In this document: positions 1 to 9,930 of the stretch, piece after piece | Layout of the letters: each line of letters begins with the position of its first letter | How positions within the stretch are numbered: the stretch's first letter is position 1 | From: Lentisphaerae bacterium WC36 | GTDB taxonomy: Bacteria > Verrucomicrobiota > Lentisphaeria > Victivallales > SZUA-371 | DNA length: 64,000 nucleotides | Direction of reading: 5' to 3' | Assembly: GCA_020683205.1 (NCBI GenBank) | Contig: CP085689.1 | Span: forward strand, 2,108,001-2,172,000 | Position numbers and translations under genes: made by a program | The notes under the pieces: generated by a model | Database searches by the model: none | What the model was told of the DNA's origin: nothing | Seen by the model: the letters and a program-made list of their open reading frames with translations, nothing else

Positions 1-1
1 A

Positions 2-127
2 ACGATTGGCTCACAGATTAAAGTTAAAAGCAATGCAACAAGCTGTTGTGGTAGTGTTGTTGTTGAAGTTAAAAACAGCAAAGTAGTGTTATGCAATTCT
101 ATAGCCCAAGCAATTGTTGTATCCTAA
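2..127 (+). CDS. C-terminal fragment of a FeoA-like domain protein
   Basis: The window opens inside a reading frame that gives 41 residues before a TAA. The pattern is G-x-x-I-x-V-x-x-N, then G-x-V-V-V-x-V, then S-K-V-x-L, then a final A-x-A-I-x-V. This order matches the C-terminal half of the SH3-like FeoA domain, where a glycine/valine strand is followed by a basic residue, a leucine and an ending close to (A/E)-x-I-x-V. FeoA assists the ferrous iron transporter FeoB; the same fold also ends DtxR-type regulators, so the full protein could be either. The 5' part lies outside the window. The next gene starts 176 bp downstream and is unrelated. The call rests on a short match. Confidence 0.45.
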   Translation, partial: TIGSQIKVKSNATSCCGSVVVEVKNSKVVLCNSIAQAIVVS

Positions 128-303
128 ATTAAAAATCTACCAAAAAAGTATGAATTACTTCTCAGATAATAGTTGCGAAAATAGTATTATGAATTTATAT
201 TAAAAGATATTTCACAGGATGTGTAACTTGTGAAGTATTTAGAGGTTATACGCTAAATATTAATAATTTAGTTAAAAAAGTTTTAAAAAAAGGAATTATA
301 AAG

Positions 304-1275
304 ATGATTATTACACTAACAATTGCTATAATTTTAGCATGCGTCACAATTTTACTGGTTGGTGGAATTCCTATTGAGGGAAAATTCGCTGAAGCAGTTT
401 ACCATTCACCAGTGTTAATTACATTAAGCTTACTAGTAGTTTTATTAATTATTATTGGTTCAATTGTATTTATTACGAAAAAGTATTCAAAGCGCTCCTT
501 AGCATACAATATTAGTTTTTTACTAATGCACTATGGTATTGCAATTGGATTAATTGGTGCAGCAGTTAGCTATTTTAAGGCCGAAAAAGTATCATTCGCA
601 GCCTTTCTTGATAGTAGCTTAATGGTTAAGGATTTGCCTCCTCAATATACTGGATTAAACAAAATGTACAATTTACCATTTTTTATTAAAGCACAGAATT
701 TCAGCGTTGAACATTACGCTCCAAAATATTACACTCTTTGGGGCTATAATGAAAAAAGTACTCAGTTTGAAATAACTAAATCAGAAAAACACCCTGAGGG
801 GAAATATTATATTAAAGATTTATCAAATAAAAAAACTGAAACATTTGGAAAGTTCAAAGAAATCCCTTTAACTAGATTAAAAAAAGGTGAAAATTCTTGG
901 AAACACCGTATTTACCTTGATGATGACAATGTTTTAGAAGCAAATAATACTCAAGCTAAAAAATTTCGTTGTGAAATAATGTTTGCTCCAAACGACGGCA
1001 AAACGGTCAACAATTACGGTGTTATTAATAATTTAAATAAAACAATCACTAAAGAATTAATCATTAACCACCCTGCTTCATATGATGGTTGGCGAATATT
1101 TTTAATGGGTTATGACCGCCGTCAAGAATACGAAGAAAATGGTACTGTTAGATATGTTTCACTAACAGCACGTCGTGATCCAGGTAGAATTCCTGTACAT
1201 ATCGGCATTTGGGCATTGATTGTTGGAACATTCCTATGGGCATTTGCACCAAAACCAAAAAAGAAAATTGCATAA
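304..1275 (+). CDS. resB: ResB-like cytochrome c biogenesis protein
   Basis: This is a probable component of the System II cytochrome c maturation machinery, which carries haem across the membrane to apocytochrome c together with CcsA/ResC. The 323-residue protein has three N-terminal hydrophobic segments (about residues 1-20, 35-57 and 65-88), a long extracytoplasmic region and one C-terminal membrane segment. Two family patterns are visible in the C-terminal third: NHPASYDGWRIFLMGYD, which resembles the ResB 'NxPLxYxGYxFYQxxYD' region, and RDPGRIPVHIGIW just before the last membrane helix. It is shorter than many ResB proteins (400 or more residues), as is common for the compact form. The start follows an AAGGA at good spacing. 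CcsA follows 14 bp later, so the two are cotranscribed. Confidence 0.8.
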   Translation: MIITLTIAIILACVTILLVGGIPIEGKFAEAVYHSPVLITLSLLVVLLIIIGSIVFITKKYSKRSLAYNISFLLMHYGIAIGLIGAAVSYFKAEKVSFAAFLDSSLMVKDLPPQYTGLNKMYNLPFFIKAQNFSVEHYAPKYYTLWGYNEKSTQFEITKSEKHPEGKYYIKDLSNKKTETFGKFKEIPLTRLKKGENSWKHRIYLDDDNVLEANNTQAKKFRCEIMFAPNDGKTVNNYGVINNLNKTITKELIINHPASYDGWRIFLMGYDRRQEYEENGTVRYVSLTARRDPGRIPVHIGIWALIVGTFLWAFAPKPKKKIA

Positions 1276-1289
1276 AAAGGGTTAATATT

Positions 1290-2168
1290 ATGAATTTAGA
1301 AAATTTAGAAAGCATTATTAATTTATTAAAGTTTGTTGCATTAAGTTTTTTTGCTCTTAGTGCTTTATCTGGCATTTTTAGCTTAATTGCAAAATCAAAG
1401 CCAGTGCAAAAAATTGCTTATATAACAATGTTCATGGCATGGTTAACATCAATTGCCGTGTTTATTTTAAACTGGGCTTACACTGGTCATCCACCATTTG
1501 GTAATATGTACCATGTACTAATGACTATGGGAATATTTATTCCGCCTTTATATTTAATTGTAGCAAAACGCGATGGTTACAAATTCACCCATTTTCTGTT
1601 TTCTTTGGTTGCAGTTTGCGCATTAATCGGAGCGATTATCATTAGTAAAAAAAGTTCAGCAGTCAATTGGCAGCAAATGCCGGCATTACAGTCAAAATGG
1701 TTTGTTCCTCACGTCTCTAGTTATGTAATTTCATATGCTTTAATGGCAGTATCGTTTGTTTTAACCATTGGCGGAATATTTTGCAAAATGATGGTATCTA
1801 TTCTTTACAAAGAAGAAGCTGTTGCATTTGAAAAAACTGAAAATCAATGTTTTAATGCGTCATATTCAATTGTGAAATTATCATACCCATTTATGACTTT
1901 TGGACTTTTTACTGGTGCGGTTTGGGCTGACGAAATTTGGGGCGCATATTGGAGTTGGGATATTAAGGAGGTATGGTCTTTAATTACATGGAGTTTATAT
2001 GCAATGTATTTGCATATGCGCTTTAATAGCAATTTTAAGCAATTTATTCACGGAGTTCAAATTTGTGCCTTTGCAGCATTAATTTGTACATTTATAATTG
2101 TCAATATTATGCCAAAAACAGGCAGTCGCCATACTTATTCACAAACAAGTTCTAGCCACCAGGATTAA
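1290..2168 (+). CDS. ccsA: CcsA/ResC-type cytochrome c haem lyase subunit
   Basis: This is a haem-handling membrane protein of System II cytochrome c maturation. The 292-residue product is polytopic, with about eight hydrophobic segments. It carries the tryptophan-rich WWD signature (EIWGAYWSWDIKEVWSLITW, about residues 215-234) that binds haem at the outer face. The ATG used here has AAAGGG upstream; the same frame stays open a further 81 bp into the ResB gene, but that extension encodes no recognisable sequence. It lies directly behind the ResB-like gene, the standard partner. The polar C-terminal tail is rich in Ser and His. Confidence 0.88.
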   Translation: MNLENLESIINLLKFVALSFFALSALSGIFSLIAKSKPVQKIAYITMFMAWLTSIAVFILNWAYTGHPPFGNMYHVLMTMGIFIPPLYLIVAKRDGYKFTHFLFSLVAVCALIGAIIISKKSSAVNWQQMPALQSKWFVPHVSSYVISYALMAVSFVLTIGGIFCKMMVSILYKEEAVAFEKTENQCFNASYSIVKLSYPFMTFGLFTGAVWADEIWGAYWSWDIKEVWSLITWSLYAMYLHMRFNSNFKQFIHGVQICAFAALICTFIIVNIMPKTGSRHTYSQTSSSHQD

Positions 2169-2468
2169 ATGAGTAATAGTTTTCTATACTAAATTGCAAA
2201 AATTTGATAATTGATACTAATTTTAATAAATTTACCACAAATCTGTAACTTTTTTTCAAATTTTTTACAATTTAGAATAGAATTTTATATTTTTTGAACA
2301 ATATTTTAGTTTAAGAGTTTGTTTATTATAAGAAGTTATTCTTTTATTATAACAAATTTTATGAAGTTAAAAAAAAGGGACCATAACTGACAAAATACAC
2401 TGAAAGGCATGAAAATGTTTTTCGATATTTATGTCAAGAAAGTATTAATGTAGCGGAGTTAAGGGAAA
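2169..2468. other. Intergenic stretch without a recognised gene
   Basis: This 300-bp AT-rich gap separates the cytochrome c genes from the RidA-like gene. I see no open frame of note, no tRNA and no clear hairpin terminator. The final 80 bp are less AT-rich and end in AAGGGAAA, which serves as ribosome binding site for the next gene. Confidence 0.5.
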
Positions 2469-3668
2469 ATGAGTTACTTAAAAAGTTTGACTATCAAGAA
2501 AATTATCTGTGAAGTTGCAGGTGATTTTAATGATGAGGCTAATTATGCAATCGCTAAAGTTGCTAAACTTAGCCAACAATATCCACTTTTATTAAAGTGG
2601 GATATTTTTGTAAAAAGCGATTCTGAAGCAAATTTTGCTGATGAGAAAAAATTGATCCACCAACTTATTAATAATAATAATGATTTAAAAGAACAAGTTT
2701 CGCCAGTAATCATTAGTCAGCCGCCTATCGAAGAAAATGACAATAAAGTTGTTATTGAAGCATGGTTCCTAACTGATATTGACGCAATTACTTACTCTAT
2801 CAAAAAAATTGATGACACTCGCTACATTGTTTTAAACGATCAAAGTGAAGATGAACGTATTGTATTTGCAGGTTATTCTGAAACTGAATTTGTTAATAGT
2901 AAAACTAATGATTTTATTGAATCATCAAAAAATGCGTTTAAAAATTTAGTAACAATTCTTAATGCTGAAGGAATGAATTTTTCTGATGTTGTTCGTCAAT
3001 GGAACTATATTGGTGCAATCTTATATCGTTCTCAGCAACCTGAAATTGGCTTAGTGCAAAATTATCAATTATTTAATGATATTCGTCAAGATTATTACTC
3101 AGCAACAGACTGGAGTAATGGTTACCCTGCAGCAACAGGTATTGGTATGGATTTTGGTGGTGTTTCTGTTGGTATCGTAGCAGCAAAGAAAATCAAAGGC
3201 GCATTACAAACATTCCCTGTTGATAACCCTTTACAAATAGCAGCCCACGCTTATTCAAAGAAAATGTTGATCGGTGACGCCGAACAAAAAATGACTCCTA
3301 AATTTGAACGTGCTAAAAGTTTATTTTCAAAAAATGATAATAGTAGCATGACTTTTGTTTCAGGAACGGCAGCAATTCGCGGTGAAGAATCTTTAGGCGA
3401 TGACCCGACAAAGCAAACTGAACTGACAATGGAAAATATTGTCTACCTAATATCTCAAGAAAATATTCAAAAATTCACTGGTCGCATTGTAAATTACCAA
3501 GACATTTATGGTTGGAGAATTTATGTGAAAAATTTAACAGAATACCAAGCAATTAAAAATGCCTTCAATAAATTTGATGTCAGCAACAAAATTGATGCAA
3601 TCTTTGTTATTGCAGACGTCTGCCGCGATGAATTACTTGTTGAAATTGAATGTGTTGCTGTAAATTAA
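2469..3668 (+). CDS. RidA/chorismatase-like protein (FkbO/Hyg5-type)
   Basis: The 399-residue soluble protein resembles the two-domain proteins built from a divergent N-terminal RidA-like half and a C-terminal YjgF/RidA-like half, the architecture of FkbO/Hyg5 chorismatases. Visible blocks include VVRQWNYIG (about 178), YPAATGIGMDFGG (about 218), QIAAHAYSKKML and FVSGTAAIRGE. The last is the core strand-turn of the RidA fold, and DVCRDELLVEIECVAV at the C-terminus matches the RidA ending (VxxLPxxxxVEIEAVA-like). No partner gene for chorismate use is adjacent, and the substrate cannot be told from sequence. It stands alone between two intergenic regions and is closed by a strong hairpin terminator, so it is probably monocistronic. 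A chorismate-derived pathway is possible but is inference. Confidence 0.6.
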   Translation: MSYLKSLTIKKIICEVAGDFNDEANYAIAKVAKLSQQYPLLLKWDIFVKSDSEANFADEKKLIHQLINNNNDLKEQVSPVIISQPPIEENDNKVVIEAWFLTDIDAITYSIKKIDDTRYIVLNDQSEDERIVFAGYSETEFVNSKTNDFIESSKNAFKNLVTILNAEGMNFSDVVRQWNYIGAILYRSQQPEIGLVQNYQLFNDIRQDYYSATDWSNGYPAATGIGMDFGGVSVGIVAAKKIKGALQTFPVDNPLQIAAHAYSKKMLIGDAEQKMTPKFERAKSLFSKNDNSSMTFVSGTAAIRGEESLGDDPTKQTELTMENIVYLISQENIQKFTGRIVNYQDIYGWRIYVKNLTEYQAIKNAFNKFDVSNKIDAIFVIADVCRDELLVEIECVAVN

Positions 3669-3691
3669 AAATTTACCAAGCAACATTAAAA

Positions 3692-3724
3692 AAAGCATAC
3701 AAATACAGTTTGTATGCTTTTTTT
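3692..3724 (+). terminator. Intrinsic terminator after the RidA-like gene
   Basis: A perfect 12-bp stem (AAAGCATACAAA / TTTGTATGCTTT) with a 5-nt TACAG loop runs straight into a T tract. It sits 23 bp after the stop codon. Confidence 0.9.
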
Positions 3725-3901
3725 ATTTTAAGGGGATAGCTTTTATTGTATTTTGGCATAAAATAGCTTATATTAAAATAAGCTAATTATAAAAATAGCT
3801 TTGGGGGATCACTAAATAGAATTTTTTAAAAATTAATTTTAAACATAAATAATTACTATAGTATCAGCGACTAGTTTAGGAATTTAAAGATAAATATTTA
3901 T

Positions 3902-6085
3902 ATGAACAATTCAATTAAAAAAATTAATTACAAACTGCGAGTTATAGATGTTATTAATATTCTATTAACGAGTGCTTGCTTTGGTTTTATTATTCAAAAT
4001 TTCTTCGTAATAATATTAACTCATTATAGTCAAAAAATTGATTTTATAGCTATGACTGTTATATACTCATTATTTTCTTTCATATGCGGCATGGTGGCAA
4101 TGCGCACCACGAGAATAGATTCTCAAAGGTTATCTTTTTTAGCAAATTCTACAGTATTTACGGCATCTTTAAGCTTAATTTTAATTCAAGACTTACAATT
4201 AACGTTACTATTTCGTAACCATAGCTTAACTGAAATTCAAGTCAAAACACTGCTGTTTTTAAGCTTCACTTTACTTTTCACTTTAAATGGTGCATTTTTA
4301 AATTTGTGGCTTCGAAAAAATAAAAGTTACTACCGCCGTGGGACATTATTAACATTCTGTAGTGGAATGCTTTTTGGTATGGTCATCGGACAAATTATTA
4401 CTCTATATTCAAAATTTTATATTTTATTAATTTTAATTTTCCCTATTGCAATAATTTTAAGTTTATTTTATTGCAAAAAACTTTACGCAAGGATTATACA
4501 GGGAGTTTTTCTACTACTATTTTTAGTCTTGATGTCATTTGTGTTATATAGCTTTAACAAGCTACAAATTATTAATAACCCAAACCCGAAGACAGCATTG
4601 AATTTTTCTCTAGCAATAAAAGGCTTACCTCCAAAACATCAATATGGGTTACGTGGTTTGTGGTCCATTTATGAAAAAACTTCCGATGGGGAAAAAGTTA
4701 AAAAAGAAAAAAACATTCTCCTCAATGGAAAATTTAACCAAAGTAGTTTTAGACAATTTCAAACAATTATGGTACCATTAGTAGCTCTTTTAATTCATGA
4801 TAATGAAAAACAAAAAGTTCTTTACTACTCTGGCTGTGATTGGGTTGATAAATTATTTTATTTATATGGAGTAAAAGAATGTTTAGTATTGAAACCTGAT
4901 AAGGTCTTTGCTCATACGTCATACTACGAAGAACTTCCAAAGAATGCCAAATTATTTTTTAGCAATGGCAATATTTTTAATTTACGTGAAAACGGTTTTA
5001 ATACAGTCATTTATTCACTAAGCAATAATAATAGTGATTTAAACTCTTTTGAACCAATTGAACTCCTTAAACGTTGTAATGATGATAAATTTCTTGCTGA
5101 TGACGGAGTTTTAATGTTTAAATTTGCATCAGAGGGAAAAAATTATCATAAATTACATAAAAAAATTCTTAAATACATTAATGATTTACAATTAACAAAT
5201 TATAAAAACTTAATAACGTTTAATATTGATAATAATTACTATGCCATGATTCTTTGCAAAAAAGATATTAAAAACTTACCTCAAAGCACGGCCCAACTTG
5301 ATAGTTTATTGTCAGAAAAAGTTGATGAAGGTCGCTCAATTCCTCTTGCAGGATTGTATGCTTTTTTATTAAAAGATTCATTTAAAGTAACACCGTTAAA
5401 TATTAAAATAGCTAAAAATAATGCAGTATTACCAAAAAAATCTAAATTATTCTCCAATGGAATTCAAAACAAGATTTTTACCGATAATTTTCTCAATGCT
5501 TTAAACCTTAGAAAAATAAAGGTTAAATTTGAATTTATTCTTCTATCACTAATAGCAATATATCTTATAAACAAGGCTTTTTTCAAACGTTCATTTTATC
5601 GTTTGCGCCGCTTTAGGTGTTTGGATTTAGGGACTTTTCATAGCACCGTATTTTTTACAGTTATTGCTTCAACATTATTTTTTACGAATAGCATATTTTT
5701 CTCAATTAACCAATTCATTATCATGCTACTTTTTGGAATTATTTTTTCTTTACTAGGAAGATCTTCACCAACTAAGTTTTATGCACTATTGAGTATTTTA
5801 ATTTTATGCTTTATCCCATTTATTTTTCATGCTTATGCTACATTTATAAATAGTATCTGCATGGTATTTTTGGGATTAACATATCGTCGTTTGTTATTAG
5901 ACTATTTCCGTGGACATGGTTGTTTTAATAATATTTTAAGCTATTTTATTGGACTAATAATTGGAACATTGCTAGTTTTTGCAGTAATTTTAAGTCAAAC
6001 ATGTTATTTATATTTAATAATAATCATGTTTTTAACTTATAACAATGAATTTATGCAAACTTTTAGTGGCGAGCATCATCGCTAA
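3902..6085 (+). CDS. Membrane protein with degenerate spermidine-synthase-like domain
   Basis: The 727-residue protein has about seven N-terminal membrane segments (residues 15-220), a soluble middle (about 230-520) and five to six C-terminal membrane segments (530-720). The middle resembles a spermidine-synthase fold as found in membrane-fused aminopropyltransferase-like proteins: a beta-hairpin start (LLNGKFNQ), a Rossmann strand (KVLYYSGCDWVDKLFYLYGV, then KECLVLKPDK) and LRENGFNTVIYSLSNNNSD where the active enzymes have the catalytic aspartate and a DxxDP-like segment. The glycine-rich nucleotide loop is poorly kept (SGCDW), so it may be a pseudoenzyme. It opens a same-strand group with a SurA-like chaperone, a YfhO-like protein and a GT2 enzyme, suggesting an envelope or surface-glycan role. 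The function is not known. Confidence 0.5.
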   Translation: MNNSIKKINYKLRVIDVINILLTSACFGFIIQNFFVIILTHYSQKIDFIAMTVIYSLFSFICGMVAMRTTRIDSQRLSFLANSTVFTASLSLILIQDLQLTLLFRNHSLTEIQVKTLLFLSFTLLFTLNGAFLNLWLRKNKSYYRRGTLLTFCSGMLFGMVIGQIITLYSKFYILLILIFPIAIILSLFYCKKLYARIIQGVFLLLFLVLMSFVLYSFNKLQIINNPNPKTALNFSLAIKGLPPKHQYGLRGLWSIYEKTSDGEKVKKEKNILLNGKFNQSSFRQFQTIMVPLVALLIHDNEKQKVLYYSGCDWVDKLFYLYGVKECLVLKPDKVFAHTSYYEELPKNAKLFFSNGNIFNLRENGFNTVIYSLSNNNSDLNSFEPIELLKRCNDDKFLADDGVLMFKFASEGKNYHKLHKKILKYINDLQLTNYKNLITFNIDNNYYAMILCKKDIKNLPQSTAQLDSLLSEKVDEGRSIPLAGLYAFLLKDSFKVTPLNIKIAKNNAVLPKKSKLFSNGIQNKIFTDNFLNALNLRKIKVKFEFILLSLIAIYLINKAFFKRSFYRLRRFRCLDLGTFHSTVFFTVIASTLFFTNSIFFSINQFIIMLLFGIIFSLLGRSSPTKFYALLSILILCFIPFIFHAYATFINSICMVFLGLTYRRLLLDYFRGHGCFNNILSYFIGLIIGTLLVFAVILSQTCYLYLIIIMFLTYNNEFMQTFSGEHHR

Positions 6086-6186
6086 GCATTGTCATAATTT
6101 ACAACTAAGGACTTTAAAGAATAATTTTTGAGGATGTGCAGGATACAAGCATCTCTTAAATCAAGATTTAAGATAAGGAAAATATA

Positions 6187-7434
6187 ATGTTTTTAAAAAG
6201 ATATCACAATATTAAACTGTTCATATTTGCGATAGCAACTACAGCTATAAGCTTAAACAGTTTTGCAATAGAGAAAATCGACTTTGCGCCAACTTCCAAG
6301 GAAGCACGCGATGCTGTAAAAAAGTTTATAAATGCAGAAAATGGAAATGTTTTAGAACCCAAAAAATCAGAAGCTTTAAAAACAAAAAAAGAAAATATCA
6401 TTTTACAGGATCATATTGTAGTAACAGTAAATGGTGAACCTATTTCATTACTTGATGTTTCATCTTTATCATTTTCTCAAGAACGTGCGCTTCATCAACA
6501 AGTAAAAGACCCAAAACAAATTTTAGCATTAACTAAACAAATTAGACTTAGCGCACTAAATCATTTAATTGAACGCAAATTAATCATACAAGATTATCAC
6601 GATGATCCTTTTGATATTGACAATCAATACATAGAATCAGAAGTAGATCGTTTGGCTGAACTAGCTAAAATAACCAATAGATTAGAGCTCAAAAATGAGA
6701 TGACTAAAGCAAAAAAAGATGTCAATTACCTTCATAATAAAGCAAAAAATAATGTGATTTATCAAATGATGGTTTCATCCTATTTTTATAGAGAAGGTCA
6801 AGTCACACCAAAAGAAGTTTATGAATATTACAAAAAAAATATCAAAATTTTTCAACAGCAAAAAATGTATCTCTTTTCAACACTTTTCATAAGGAAAGAT
6901 ACTGATAAATTTGACGAAAAAGTGGCTACTATTAGTGAAGATTTAAAAAAACATAATAAAGAAATTTTTAATTCTCTGCAAGAAATTTATAACCCAGATA
7001 TTAAGCAGAGCAGTTCATGGTTTGCGCAAAAAAAATTACGTAAAGAGTTTATCGAACCACTTTCTAAAATAATAAAAGGACAAATTTCAAAGCCTATAAA
7101 GATTAAGGAAGGCGTTGTATTTTTACTAGTTGAAGATGTAAAACCTGCGAAAATTAAAAGTGTCACAGAAGTTTACAGTCAAATTAAAAATATTATTGAG
7201 GACAAAAAGCATAGGGAAATTTATGACAAAAAAGTTAAAGAATTAAAAACAAAAGCAATCATCACCTATGAGTTTAATTACGCACCAAAAAATGCGGCTC
7301 AGCGACAACAAGAAAAACAAAACAAAGCTGAGCAAAAAAATAAAATTGTGACAAAACAAAAAGAGCCTTCTAAAGAAAAAAATAAACCAACTTCAAAACA
7401 AAAAGAAGTTGAGGTAACTAAAGAACAAAAATAA
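6187..7434 (+). CDS. SurA-like periplasmic peptidyl-prolyl isomerase/chaperone
   Basis: The 415-residue protein begins with a signal peptide (basic MFLKRYHNIK, hydrophobic core, cleavage near NSFA-IE). It then has a SurA N-terminal-like helical domain: IVVTVNGEPISLLDV at about 78, then ALNHLIERKLIIQDY at about 124. A parvulin-like region follows from about residue 215 (YLFSTLFIRKD ... SSWFAQKKLRKEFIEPLSKI ... GQISKPIKIKEGVVFLLVEDV). SurA-type proteins guide outer-membrane proteins through the periplasm. The last 50 residues form a Lys/Glu/Gln-rich low-complexity tail, unusual for SurA and probably disordered. Nine bases separate it from the following YfhO-like gene, so they are likely cotranscribed. 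Confidence 0.72.
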   Translation: MFLKRYHNIKLFIFAIATTAISLNSFAIEKIDFAPTSKEARDAVKKFINAENGNVLEPKKSEALKTKKENIILQDHIVVTVNGEPISLLDVSSLSFSQERALHQQVKDPKQILALTKQIRLSALNHLIERKLIIQDYHDDPFDIDNQYIESEVDRLAELAKITNRLELKNEMTKAKKDVNYLHNKAKNNVIYQMMVSSYFYREGQVTPKEVYEYYKKNIKIFQQQKMYLFSTLFIRKDTDKFDEKVATISEDLKKHNKEIFNSLQEIYNPDIKQSSSWFAQKKLRKEFIEPLSKIIKGQISKPIKIKEGVVFLLVEDVKPAKIKSVTEVYSQIKNIIEDKKHREIYDKKVKELKTKAIITYEFNYAPKNAAQRQQEKQNKAEQKNKIVTKQKEPSKEKNKPTSKQKEVEVTKEQK

Positions 7435-7443
7435 TTTCTTCAA

Positions 7444-9930
7444 ATGAAAAAGTTTCTTAAAGCCCCAAATACAATCGCCTATACTATATTTTTTGTTGTA
7501 GCTATATTCTTTTTAGCTCCAGCAATATTTTATGGGCAACTATTTTATGGTTTTGATATTTTGTACAGCACTGCACCTTGGAGTGAATTAATTTCTAAAG
7601 AGATTATTGCAGCAAATCGTTTAGTTAGTGACCCTATCGACGGGCTTTATCCAGGTCACTATTACTTAAATTATTTATATATTCAACAGCAATTAACTGA
7701 ATATAATCATTTACCGCACTGGTATGATAATAGTTTTGGCGGTTTTCCATTTGGATATTGCTATAGTTATCCACTAATGTTTTTGTTAAAATACATTTCA
7801 ATCACAACTTTACATACAGCCAATATTTTTACCTGTATGGTTATTTGTGCTATTGGCATGTATCACTATGTTAAGGTGTTAAAGGTTCAACACCATGTGG
7901 CAGTATTTGCAGGCGTTGCATGGATGTTAAGCGGCTATAACTTAGTGTGGTTAGAATTTGAAATTGTCCTTTTTACAGCGGCATCATTACCATTAATTTT
8001 ATACTCCTATCATCGTGGTAAACAACAACAAAAATTTAGTTTAAGCTTATTATTATTAATATTTTTTGCGGTTGGCTTATCATTTGCAGGCAGCTATGGG
8101 CATCTATTACTTTATCAATATTTATTTATCTTTATTTATATTTTAACCGATATAATTAAAGATTATAAAAAATTTAAAGATTATTTAAAAAGCTATATTT
8201 TTACAGGAAGTTATTTTTTAATAAGTAGCATTAGCGCATTACCATTTATTGTCAGCCATCTTAAAATTTTGGAATACGCTCAACGTCAACAATACAATTT
8301 CAAAGATCTGTTCAAATTCACAGGACAATTATATCCATCATGGTTAATAAGTCTATTAACCCCAGATGCGTATGGATCCCCTGCCCTTGGCGCGTTTCAA
8401 ATACCAGCGTTACCGACTCAAGATTACAATAATTATTGTGAATTAACAATTTACGGAGGAATAGCCGTATTGTTTTTTGCAATATTTGTGATTTTACACT
8501 TAAAGAAAAATAAAGCTATATTTTTTATTGTTACACTAATAGCAACCTTACTTATGGCTGGTGGAAGCGGACTATATTATCCATTGACAGAATTAATTAG
8601 TGCCTTAAAATTCTCTGCACCATTACGAATTTTATACATTAGTAGCTTTTGTTTAACAATGTGTGCTGTTTTTGGATTAGATAGTTTTTCAAGAATTGCC
8701 AAAATTGTTAATAGGAATAAAAACAAATACAATAAACAATACAAAAACTTGATGCTGTTTACATTAATCTGGGGTGGCCTTTTAATTTTAACAATTTTTT
8801 TAATAAAGAGTGATTATGGCTACAAATTTCGTTTTGGTGATAATTTTCAGCAACAACAAAATTTTCTAGAAAAACATAAATACTTAATTTACTATAAGAG
8901 TTTAATTTTATTGGTTTTAACATTAATTTTAAGCTTAATAATTATTAACCAAAGACGTTTTGTAAATACTGCATTGTGTGTGATCATCGCTTTATTGGGT
9001 TATGATTTGTATGTTTTTGGCCGCACTTTTAATCCATTAAGTTTTAAAAATATGACGTATGAAAAAACTCCTGCTATCGAATTTCTTTTGAAGCAACAAA
9101 AAATTGATAAAAACCACAATAATCCCTTTAGAGTGGCAACTTTTACAAATCATTTGCCCAATTACTTGGCTGCGTTTAATATTCAATCATTAACAGGATA
9201 TTCATCATTTTATAGCCGCAGTATTGGCGATTATCTTTTTTTAATGGACAACAATCAACTTCCTTTTGCAAAGCAAAATCACCCTCGCTGGCAAATGTTA
9301 AATTCCATAAATCTAAAATTATGTGCCCTAGCAAACATTAAGTATGTCGTTCGCCCTAAGGAAGAACAAAAAATAAACAATGAATCTTTGCCACTAGTTT
9401 TTGACGGAGAAGTAAAAATTTATCAAAATAAATTATCTTTAGAGCGTGCATTTTTTGTTCCAAATATAATTGCAGCCCAAAATAAAACACAGCTTTACAA
9501 TGTACTATTGAATGCACCTTTAGAAGTTTTAAAACAAAATGTATTTGGGGTTATTATCAATAGACAAGTAAATTCGCAACAAAACATAGCTCCAGTAGAA
9601 ATATCATTTGAGCAGTTAAATTCTGACAATATTTCTCTTGAACTAAATGCTCCCTGTGCAGGAGGAGTTATTATTAGTAACACCTTTGATGTAAACTGGC
9701 AGTATAAAATTAATAATTCACAGTGGCAGTCTGTCAAAAAAGTTAATGGTTTTATGCAACTAATTGAAGTAAAAAAGGGAAAACAAAAAATCTATTTACG
9801 ATATTTTGATAAAAATTTAACGATTGCAATGATAATTAATAAAATAGCTTGGATAAGTTTTCTAATCATGCTATTGTTATTGACGTTGTTAAAAGTTATC
9901 ACATTAAATAAAGAGCGTAAAAATGATTAA
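7444..9930 (+). CDS. YfhO-like polytopic membrane protein
   Basis: The 828-residue protein has roughly a dozen membrane helices in its first 530 residues and again one at the C-terminus (about 800-820), with an extracytoplasmic domain between. The start resembles the YfhO family (a first helix, then GFDILYSTAPW, DPIDGLYPGHYY and HLPHWYDNSFGGFP). YfhO-type proteins are GT-C-like and are linked to glycosylation of lipoteichoic acid or other surface polymers in other bacteria. The last 8 bp overlap the start of the GT2 gene (ATGATTAA), indicating translational coupling and a shared pathway; the GT2 enzyme would charge a polyprenyl carrier and the YfhO-like protein would transfer the sugar. The pathway link is inference. 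Confidence 0.7.
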   Translation: MKKFLKAPNTIAYTIFFVVAIFFLAPAIFYGQLFYGFDILYSTAPWSELISKEIIAANRLVSDPIDGLYPGHYYLNYLYIQQQLTEYNHLPHWYDNSFGGFPFGYCYSYPLMFLLKYISITTLHTANIFTCMVICAIGMYHYVKVLKVQHHVAVFAGVAWMLSGYNLVWLEFEIVLFTAASLPLILYSYHRGKQQQKFSLSLLLLIFFAVGLSFAGSYGHLLLYQYLFIFIYILTDIIKDYKKFKDYLKSYIFTGSYFLISSISALPFIVSHLKILEYAQRQQYNFKDLFKFTGQLYPSWLISLLTPDAYGSPALGAFQIPALPTQDYNNYCELTIYGGIAVLFFAIFVILHLKKNKAIFFIVTLIATLLMAGGSGLYYPLTELISALKFSAPLRILYISSFCLTMCAVFGLDSFSRIAKIVNRNKNKYNKQYKNLMLFTLIWGGLLILTIFLIKSDYGYKFRFGDNFQQQQNFLEKHKYLIYYKSLILLVLTLILSLIIINQRRFVNTALCVIIALLGYDLYVFGRTFNPLSFKNMTYEKTPAIEFLLKQQKIDKNHNNPFRVATFTNHLPNYLAAFNIQSLTGYSSFYSRSIGDYLFLMDNNQLPFAKQNHPRWQMLNSINLKLCALANIKYVVRPKEEQKINNESLPLVFDGEVKIYQNKLSLERAFFVPNIIAAQNKTQLYNVLLNAPLEVLKQNVFGVIINRQVNSQQNIAPVEISFEQLNSDNISLELNAPCAGGVIISNTFDVNWQYKINNSQWQSVKKVNGFMQLIEVKKGKQKIYLRYFDKNLTIAMIINKIAWISFLIMLLLLTLLKVITLNKERKND

